A DNA stretch of 64,000 bases, taken from NCBI GenBank assembly GCA_964526695.1, contig CAZGJA010000130.1, forward strand, positions 32,304 through 96,303, read 5' to 3'. A program made the position numbers and the translations under genes. Below are positions 8,976 to 14,639 of the stretch, in pieces. Every line of letters begins with the position of its first letter. The stretch's first letter is position 1. Source of the stretch: JABWBH01 sp964526695. GTDB lineage: Bacteria > Planctomycetota > Phycisphaerae > UBA1845. Under the pieces are notes generated by a model, which saw nothing but the letters and a program-made list of their open reading frames with translations, had not been told where the DNA came from and did no database searches.

Positions 8976-9998
8976 CTACGGGACGACAATGGATCGCAAA
9001 GAGGCGCCTTCCTTCATCACTTCGAACGCGCGATTGATCTGGTCCAGCGGGAACCGATGCGTCACTTGCTTCTTCAGATCAATGCGCCCCTGCTCGACCA
9101 TGCGAATGAGCGGCACATAATCGCAGGGACGGCATCCCAGCGAGCCGACCACTTCGATTTCCTTGAACATGATTTTCCCGGCGACGATCGAAATCGACTC
9201 GTGCGTGTAACCCACCACCACGAGCCGGCCTCCGGTCCGCACGCACTCGAACGCTTCTTCGATCGTCCTGGGATTGCCGATCACTTCCATCGCAATGTCA
9301 GCGCCGCCGCCCGTCAGCTTCTTCACTTCTTTGCTGACACGATCAACCTTGGAGGCGTTGATCACCGCGGCCGCGCCGAATTCCTTCGCCCAGGCCAGCT
9401 TGCGGTCGCTGATGTCCACGGCAATGACGTAGCCTCCCGAGGCCGTTGCAAGCTGCACGGCATTGATCCCCACGCCGCCGCAACCAAAGATCACCACCGT
9501 GTCGCCCGCCTGCACTCGAGCGCGGTTCTTCACCGCGTGATAAGGCGTGCTGATGGCGTCCGCGATGATGGAGGCCTCTTCCAGCGGAATGGACGCCGGC
9601 AGATTCAGCACGTCCTTGGCCGGCACCACCACATATTCGGCATACGCGCCGTCGAAATGGTTGCCCAGCATCTTCATGTCGGTGCAAATGTTCTCGCGCC
9701 CCGTGCGGCAGAACATGCACTTGCCGCACGTCAGCACCGCGGGAATCAACACCCGTTGATCGGCTTTCAAATGCGTGACCTCGGCGCCCAGCTCCGCGAC
9801 CGTGCCGGAGGCCTCGTGACCGAGGATGATCGGAGGCTTCTTGAACGTGGGGACGCCGTGCTCGAGATAATGCAAGTCCGTGTGGCAGACCCCGCACGCC
9901 GCGACTTTCACCAGAACTTCATGCGCGGCTGGACTGGGCCTGGCAACGTCTTCAATTTTCAAACCCTTGTCCGTGCCATGGAATACCGCTGCTCTCAT
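8976..9998 (-). CDS. had: Zinc-dependent alcohol dehydrogenase, candidate 6-hydroxycyclohex-1-ene-1-carbonyl-CoA dehydrogenase
   Basis: Medium-chain dehydrogenase/reductase of 340 residues. Catalytic zinc ligands are at Cys35 (ACGVCHTD) and the GHE motif near 60-62. The structural-zinc lobe has four cysteines at 91, 94, 97 and 105. The NAD-binding motif is GCGGVG at 172-177. In the Thauera-type benzoyl-CoA pathway a member of this family oxidises 6-hydroxycyclohex-1-ene-1-carbonyl-CoA to the 6-oxo compound, between Dch and Oah. Both of those are encoded in this operon, so context makes that the leading assignment; sequence alone would only say zinc alcohol dehydrogenase. The ATG at 9998 is chosen over an upstream start because GAGGGA lies 6-7 nt before it. 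Confidence 0.78.
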   Translation of the reverse strand: MRAAVFHGTDKGLKIEDVARPSPAAHEVLVKVAACGVCHTDLHYLEHGVPTFKKPPIILGHEASGTVAELGAEVTHLKADQRVLIPAVLTCGKCMFCRTGRENICTDMKMLGNHFDGAYAEYVVVPAKDVLNLPASIPLEEASIIADAISTPYHAVKNRARVQAGDTVVIFGCGGVGINAVQLATASGGYVIAVDISDRKLAWAKEFGAAAVINASKVDRVSKEVKKLTGGGADIAMEVIGNPRTIEEAFECVRTGGRLVVVGYTHESISIVAGKIMFKEIEVVGSLGCRPCDYVPLIRMVEQGRIDLKKQVTHRFPLDQINRAFEVMKEGASLRSIVVP

Positions 9999-10067
9999 GG
10001 GTTGTCCCTCGGCGCCCGTCGCGGGCCGCATGGCCGTGCGATGTCCGCCTGTAAGTTCCTGCTCAAC

Positions 10068-10838
10068 TTATCTGTGCGTCCAGTTGGGGCTTCGCTTTTC
10101 CATAAATGCCGCCAGACCTTCATGGGCGTCCGACAATTGCATCAAGTCATTCAAATACAAATGCTCCGCCTTCTCCAAATGCGCCAAGACGGCATCGCTT
10201 GAGGCCATGGCCGTCGCGCGCTTGGCCAATCGAAGGACCGGGCGCGACAACTTGCGGATCTGGGCGATGTAGTTCTCAACGCCGGTCGAAAACTCCTCGG
10301 GCGTAAAGAGCCGACTTGCCAGTCCCATGCGATGGGCCTCCGTCGCGTCGATCGTCGCGCCGAGGGCGTTGAATTCAATGGCGCGATGCAGGCCGATCTT
10401 GAGCGGCAATACGCTCGCGGCCACCGGTGGAAAGCAGCCGACCATCACCTCCGGCTGCCCGAACTTCGCCTTGGTGGAGGTCAGCACAACATCGCAGAAG
10501 GCCGCCAATTCGCAGCCGCCGCCCAGCGCCGCACCCTGGACAGCGGCGATCGTCAGCGCGTCGGTCCTGGCGAGTTTGCGAAAAATGTCGTGGAAGACGC
10601 GGATCATGTCGCCGACTTTTTCGGCGGTGTGGTCGGCAATATCGACTCCGGCGCTGAACGCCTTGCCCTCCGCTCGCAACACAATGGCCGCGACCGACTC
10701 GTCGCGCACCATAGGCTCCAATGCGGCGTTGATCTCCGCCATCATGGGAATGTGCAGGACGTTCAACGGAGGCCGGTTCAACGTGAGCGTGAACAAGCCG
10801 TCGTGCGCCTCAGTTCTTATGTGATCATAGGCTTGCAT
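10068..10838 (-). CDS. dch: Cyclohexa-1,5-dienecarbonyl-CoA hydratase-like crotonase
   Basis: Enoyl-CoA hydratase/isomerase superfamily, 256 residues, the usual length for Dch. The CoA-binding and oxyanion-hole segments GKAFSAGVDIADH (59-70) and QGAALGGGCELA (101-112) are intact, followed by the trimer-forming helical tail ending FMEKRSPNW. In the benzoyl-CoA pathway Dch adds water to cyclohexa-1,5-diene-1-carbonyl-CoA, the product of benzoyl-CoA reductase, giving the substrate of the neighbouring dehydrogenase. The family resemblance together with direct neighbours had, oah and the reductase-type genes supports this over generic fatty-acid hydratase. It is spaced 43 bp after the SDR gene and 69 bp before had on the same strand. 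Confidence 0.82.
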   Translation of the reverse strand: MQAYDHIRTEAHDGLFTLTLNRPPLNVLHIPMMAEINAALEPMVRDESVAAIVLRAEGKAFSAGVDIADHTAEKVGDMIRVFHDIFRKLARTDALTIAAVQGAALGGGCELAAFCDVVLTSTKAKFGQPEVMVGCFPPVAASVLPLKIGLHRAIEFNALGATIDATEAHRMGLASRLFTPEEFSTGVENYIAQIRKLSRPVLRLAKRATAMASSDAVLAHLEKAEHLYLNDLMQLSDAHEGLAAFMEKRSPNWTHR

Positions 10839-10880
10839 GACTCATTCCGATGCCGACCCCAACATGGCGTGCGCAACGAC

Positions 10881-11624
10881 TCACACATACTGGCCGCCAT
10901 CCACGCGGATGACTTCGCCGGTGATGAACCGCGCCCGATCGCTGCACAGAAAGGCCGCAAGTTCCGCGACTTCCTCCGGGCGACCGGCACGGCCCATGAG
11001 AATCTCAGCCCGAGAGGCGGCCCTCGCCTCTTCAGTCATTGCCGCAATGGCGGGCGTCTCGATCAAGCCGGGCGCTATGGCGTTGACCGTGATATTGAAT
11101 TTCGCCGTCTCGCGCGCGAGAGTCTTGGTTAATCCAATAACGCCCGCCTTGGCCGCCGAATAATTGGCCTGCCCGAACTTCCCGCGCATCCCGTTGATGC
11201 TCGATATGTTGACCATCGCGCCCCATCCCCCGCGACGCATCACTGGAATGGCCGCCCGGGACGTGTAAAACATGCCGGTCAAGTCAATGTCGATGACGTC
11301 GTTCCACTCCTGGTCGGACATTTTCCAACTGACCTGGTCGCGGAAGACGCCGGCGTTGTTGATCAGCACGTCAAGCCCGCCCATGGCCGCGACGAACGAC
11401 TCAACCGCCGCCGCCACGTCTTCACTGCGGCGCACGTCGCACACTCTTGCCCATCCCTTTCGCCCCTGCGATTGAATGCCATCCAGCACGGGTTGAGCGT
11501 CAGCCGGCTTCCCGACATACAACAGTCCGACATCAAGCCCGTCGCGCGCCAGCGTTTCGGCGATCGCGCGACCAATGCCGCTGCTGCCTCCGGTCACCAG
11601 AGCCTTTCGACCTGTCGCATTCAT
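10881..11624 (-). CDS. Short-chain dehydrogenase/reductase (3-hydroxyacyl-CoA/acetoacetyl-CoA reductase type)
   Basis: Classical SDR of 247 residues. The cofactor loop is TGGSSGIGRA (11-20), NNAG is at 89-92, and the catalytic triad is Ser142 (ISSINGMRGKFGQ), Tyr155 and Lys159 (YSAAK). The stretch around the active site resembles PhaB/FabG-like 3-oxoacyl-CoA reductases, so it probably interconverts a 3-oxo- and 3-hydroxyacyl-CoA, perhaps 3-hydroxypimeloyl-CoA straight after Oah. This would be partly redundant with the hydroxyacyl-CoA dehydrogenase at the operon end. Alternatively it could act like the SDR BadH on a cyclic hydroxyacyl-CoA. It begins only 4 bp after the oah stop codon, so the two are co-translated. 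Confidence 0.85.
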   Translation of the reverse strand: MNATGRKALVTGGSSGIGRAIAETLARDGLDVGLLYVGKPADAQPVLDGIQSQGRKGWARVCDVRRSEDVAAAVESFVAAMGGLDVLINNAGVFRDQVSWKMSDQEWNDVIDIDLTGMFYTSRAAIPVMRRGGWGAMVNISSINGMRGKFGQANYSAAKAGVIGLTKTLARETAKFNITVNAIAPGLIETPAIAAMTEEARAASRAEILMGRAGRPEEVAELAAFLCSDRARFITGEVIRVDGGQYV

Positions 11625-11628
11625 GGCT

Positions 11629-12771
11629 TCACGGCGTCTGACAGGCTGGTTGCGCGGTCAGCGTCGCGCCGCATTTCCCGCAATGCTCGAAATCCGCCGG
11701 CATTCCCTTTGCCCCGCAGGCCGCGCACGTCTGGGCATACGGCCCCCACAGAAACTCACTCGATCCGCCGTCGCTCGCCCGCCGCCTCATCCCGACGTAA
11801 TCAGCTTTCCGCTTCTCCACAAAGGCCGTCATGCCCTCATAAGGCTCCAGACTGGTGTAATGAACCGCCAGCCAGTCGCGCGCGTGGGCCACCGTCGAAT
11901 GCCAGCTCAAGTCTTTCCAGAAATTCGTCTGGGCCTTGGTGTAACGCGTGCATTCGAAGAATTTGTTGACGACCTGAGTGCAGAGATCGCTGACCACGGC
12001 ATCCAATTGTGTGAAGTCGATGGAATACCCCTCAGCACTCTTCAGCGCCTTGGCGATCTGGTCTGGGGTCGCGCGGACGGCGAAGGGGTTCTCCCAGACA
12101 TCCGTGTTCCACTCGGCCAGGTAAGCCCGCCCGCCGACAAACTGGGTAATGAACTTACCGTCCGGGCCTTTGACGGTGGGAACCACCGCGTTGACCAGCC
12201 CCATGGACAGCGCCGAGAACGCCGGATAACGCTGATTGAGGAAGAGCATTCCGCGTGCGCGCCGATCGCCGACGTGGATGGGCAGCCACTGCGTCGCGCC
12301 GCCGCACGCCACCGACCCCACGCTCGTGCCCACCTGCCCGACGTAGGTGTGCTCGCCCATCACCGCGAGGTCGCAGGCAAGCTGGCTTTCATTGCCGCCG
12401 CCGACGGCCATGCCGTTGAGCCGGGCGATCACGGGCTTGGAGCAGTTGAGAATGGACTCGATATAGGCCTTGAAGCAGCCCATGTACTTCCAGTAGTCGC
12501 GCGGCGTCTGCGTGTAGTTCTGCTGATACTCCTTGACGTCGCCGCCGGTGCAGAACGCCTGCGAGCCGCAGCCGGTGAAGACGACGACGGCCACTGAATC
12601 GTCCCAGGAGGCGTCCTGAAACGCGGCGGCCAGCTCCTTCAGCGCGGGCGTGCTGTAGGCGTTGTAGTTGTGCGGGCGGTGAAGGGTGATGCGGGCGACC
12701 CAGTCGCGCTTTTCGTAGCGCACGTCCTTGAAGGCGAAGGACTCGGCGTCGCGGGCGGGAAACAGGCTCAT
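11629..12771 (-). CDS. oah: 6-oxocyclohex-1-ene-1-carbonyl-CoA hydrolase (ring-cleaving), Oah/BamA family
   Basis: Crotonase-superfamily enzyme of 380 residues, the length expected for Oah/BamA and longer than ordinary hydratases. It adds two waters to 6-oxocyclohex-1-ene-1-carbonyl-CoA, opening the ring to 3-hydroxypimeloyl-CoA. Visible signatures are TGCGSQAFCTGGDVKEYQQNY (65-86), LNGMAVGGGNESQLACDLAV (118-137) and the following GQVGTSVGSVACGGATQW. BamA is widely used as the marker for anaerobic aromatic degradation. The start is the ATG at 12771, not one 45 bp upstream, because GGAGG sits 8 nt before it. Oddly, the C-terminus carries a small CxxC-x11-CxxC zinc-ribbon-like tail (Cys349, 352, 364, 367). 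It is the first gene of the operon behind the promoter at 12,854-12,881. Confidence 0.9.
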   Translation of the reverse strand: MSLFPARDAESFAFKDVRYEKRDWVARITLHRPHNYNAYSTPALKELAAAFQDASWDDSVAVVVFTGCGSQAFCTGGDVKEYQQNYTQTPRDYWKYMGCFKAYIESILNCSKPVIARLNGMAVGGGNESQLACDLAVMGEHTYVGQVGTSVGSVACGGATQWLPIHVGDRRARGMLFLNQRYPAFSALSMGLVNAVVPTVKGPDGKFITQFVGGRAYLAEWNTDVWENPFAVRATPDQIAKALKSAEGYSIDFTQLDAVVSDLCTQVVNKFFECTRYTKAQTNFWKDLSWHSTVAHARDWLAVHYTSLEPYEGMTAFVEKRKADYVGMRRRASDGGSSEFLWGPYAQTCAACGAKGMPADFEHCGKCGATLTAQPACQTP

Positions 12772-12821
12772 CGCAGCGACCTCCGTCAAAAGCCGGCTCC
12801 CCGTCCGCGGTCGCACGGAAA

Positions 12822-12843
12822 GCCGAACGAACGTTCGATCGGC
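12822..12843. promoter_or_regulatory. Palindromic operator, probable TetR-family binding site
   Basis: A 22-bp near-perfect palindrome. The left arm GCCGAACGAAC is mirrored by GTTCGATCGGC, centred on AACGTT, with one symmetric mismatch pair. It lies between the -10 box of the minus-strand promoter and the oah ribosome-binding site, around +5 to +26 of the transcript, where a bound repressor would block the operon. The divergent TetR gene makes it the natural regulator; a CoA-thioester ligand is likely but unproven. Confidence 0.75.
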
Positions 12844-12853
12844 ATTTGACCGA

Positions 12854-12881
12854 ATTATCTATACCTCCCTACGCTTGTCAA
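12854..12881 (-). promoter_or_regulatory. Promoter of the aromatic degradation operon
   Basis: On the minus strand a perfect -35 hexamer TTGACA (12881-12876) is followed after 16 bp by GATAAT (12859-12854), one base from the sigma-70 consensus. Transcription would start near 12847, about 75 bp before the oah start codon, with the palindromic operator in between. Confidence 0.7.
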
Positions 12882-12906
12882 GAATTTTTTCCGAAAAATC
12901 TTGACA
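12876..12906. repeat. Inverted repeat joining two divergent -35 boxes
   Basis: TGTCAAGA (12876-12883) and TCTTGACA (12899-12906) are perfect inverted copies, with AT-rich inner arms (TTTTT/AAAAA) around CCG. Each outer arm contains the TTGACA -35 box of one of the two divergent promoters. The symmetry may be only the two promoters back to back, or a second protein-binding site. Confidence 0.65.
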
Positions 12907-12929
12907 GGATGGCCGGGCACCGGCATAGT
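12901..12929 (+). promoter_or_regulatory. Promoter of the TetR-family regulator gene
   Basis: TTGACA at 12901-12906, a 17-bp spacer, and CATAGT at 12924-12929 as -10. It points towards the regulator start at 12988 and is back to back with the promoter of the catabolic operon. Confidence 0.6.
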
Positions 12930-12987
12930 AGGGGGCGTAAGGGTGTTCGATCCCGATGGGGCGCCGTCGGCCAGGAGCGCCGAAACT

Positions 12988-13716
12988 ATGGAACGCGCGT
13001 TCGCACCTCCGCATCCGCCGCCCGCAACCTCTGACGCCAGGGGCACTTATGACGAGCGCCTCAACCACCTGCTCGCCGCCGCCACCGAGGTCATCGCCCG
13101 CGACGGCTACGAGAAGGCCTCCATGCGCGCCGTCGCCAAGGCCGCGGGAACGAGCCTGGCGGGCATGTACCATTACTTCGACGGCAAGGAGCGGATGCTG
13201 TTCCTGATCCAGTTTCGCACGTTCAACGCGCTGCTCGCGGGCCTGAGGGAGCGCCTGCACGACGTGTCCGATCCCGTCGAGCAGCTCCGCCTCATGGTGC
13301 GCAACCACGTCGGCTACTTCGCCGCCAACATGGCCGCTTTGAAGGTCTGCTCGCACGAGCTGGATTCGCTTACCGGCGATGCCTACGCCGAGACGCGGGC
13401 GATTCGACGGGCGTACTACGAGCTGTCCCGCGGGATCATCGAGCGGGTGTGTTCAAAGGCTCCCGCGGCGGCGCGTGACGCGCATGAGTTGACGATGACG
13501 CTGTTCGGCATGTTGAACTGGCTGTACCGGTGGTACGACCCGAAAAAGGGCAAGTCGCCCGCCGCGCTTTCGAATCTCATCTGCTCCCAGATTCTGCACG
13601 GGATCGCGGGTCCGAGCGCTGAGCCGCCGAAGCCTCGCCGCGTCGCCACACGACGGACGGGCAAGCGAAGCGCTACGCGGCTCGGTTCGCCCCTTGCAAC
13701 GGGGAAACGTGCATGA
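12988..13716 (+). CDS. TetR/AcrR-family transcriptional regulator
   Basis: A 242-residue one-component regulator. An N-terminal helix-turn-helix covers residues about 25-70, with recognition segment SMRAVAKAAGTSLAGMYHYF (45-64) followed by the typical KERML. The C-terminal half is helical with no recognisable ligand motif, and a basic tail of about 30 residues follows. The ATG at 12988 is preferred: AGGAG lies 10 nt upstream and it leaves room for the promoter at 12,901-12,929. Translation from 12901 would start inside the -35 box. Position and the palindrome at 12,822-12,843 make it the likely repressor of the divergent aromatic operon. The molybdenum hydroxylase genes follow on the same strand and may share its transcript. 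The ligand is not readable; an aromatic acyl-CoA is a reasonable guess. Confidence 0.9.
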   Translation: MERAFAPPHPPPATSDARGTYDERLNHLLAAATEVIARDGYEKASMRAVAKAAGTSLAGMYHYFDGKERMLFLIQFRTFNALLAGLRERLHDVSDPVEQLRLMVRNHVGYFAANMAALKVCSHELDSLTGDAYAETRAIRRAYYELSRGIIERVCSKAPAAARDAHELTMTLFGMLNWLYRWYDPKKGKSPAALSNLICSQILHGIAGPSAEPPKPRRVATRRTGKRSATRLGSPLATGKRA

Positions 13717-13757
13717 CGCGCTCCCCGCAAGGTGGGGGGATCGCTGGAGAACTTTGG

Positions 13758-14639
13758 ATGTATCTACCGGATGTCGAAGTGCACGAGCCGCATTCGCTGG
13801 CGCAGGCCTCCGCCCTGTTGTCGGAGCATGGCGCGTCGGCTCGCGTGCTGGCCGGCGGAACCGACGTGCTGGTGGACCTGAAGACCGCGCGGACGCGCGC
13901 GTCGCATCTGGTCTCGATTCAGCGCATCGAGGAGCTTCGCGGCGTGCATCCGTGGGACGGCGGCATCCGCATCGGCGCGGGCACGACCATCAACGAGCTG
14001 ATCGCCTCGCCGCTGGTCCGCGACGCCTTTCCCCCGATTCTTGAAGCCGCGCGGCAGATGGCCGCTCCGCAGGTCCGCGCCCTCGCCACCGTCGGCGGCA
14101 ACCTCGCCAGCGCCGTGCCCTGCGCCGATTTGCCGCCGATCCTGCTCGTGCTCGGCGCCTCCGTGGAAATCTACTCCGGCGGCCAGCGAAAGACGCTGCC
14201 GCTGGATGCGTTCTTCACCGGTCCGCGGCGGACCGTGCTCGCGCCGCGCGATCTGCTCACGGCTGTACTGGTTCCGCCCATGGGGACAGGGTTCGGCGCC
14301 GCCTACGCGCGGTTCGCGCTGCGTGAAGGCAATGCGATCGCGGTGGCCTCCGTCGCGGCGTCACTGCGGATAAAAGAGAAGAATATCATCAGTGAGGCCC
14401 GCATCGCCCTGGGCGCCGTCGCTCCCGTGCCGCTGCTGGCACGGCAGGCCGCCAACCTCCTTGTCGATCGCCCCGCCGAGGCGGACGCCTTCGACGCCGC
14501 GGCCATGCTCGCCATGCGGGCGGCGACGCCGATCTCGGACATCCGCGGATCCGCGGGCTTTCGTCGTGAAATCGTCGGCGTGCTCGCGCGGCGCGCCTTG
14601 AACACCGCCCACCTTCGCGCGAAGGAGACGCTGCGTTGA
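13758..14639 (+). CDS. FAD-binding subunit of a molybdenum hydroxylase
   Basis: CoxM/XDH-medium-type flavoprotein subunit, 293 residues, carrying electrons between the iron-sulfur clusters and the acceptor. The FAD pyrophosphate loops are visible as LAGGTDVLVDLK (near 34-45) and ATVGGNLASAVPCADL (near 113-128). The C-terminal CO-dehydrogenase-flavoprotein domain follows. 4-Hydroxybenzoyl-CoA reductase has an extra [4Fe-4S] loop of about 40 residues in this subunit; no cysteine-rich insertion is seen here, so this is more like the xanthine/aldehyde/CO dehydrogenase type. The ATG at 13758 has GGAGAA 8 nt before it and is preferred to the ATG at 13713. The stop overlaps the start of the large subunit. 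Confidence 0.88.
   Translation: MYLPDVEVHEPHSLAQASALLSEHGASARVLAGGTDVLVDLKTARTRASHLVSIQRIEELRGVHPWDGGIRIGAGTTINELIASPLVRDAFPPILEAARQMAAPQVRALATVGGNLASAVPCADLPPILLVLGASVEIYSGGQRKTLPLDAFFTGPRRTVLAPRDLLTAVLVPPMGTGFGAAYARFALREGNAIAVASVAASLRIKEKNIISEARIALGAVAPVPLLARQAANLLVDRPAEADAFDAAAMLAMRAATPISDIRGSAGFRREIVGVLARRALNTAHLRAKETLR

Noticed and set aside
12901..12990. TetR start at the TTG at 12901
   Set aside because: That codon lies in the -35 box of the regulator promoter; the ATG at 12988 fits promoter, ribosome-binding site and domain start.
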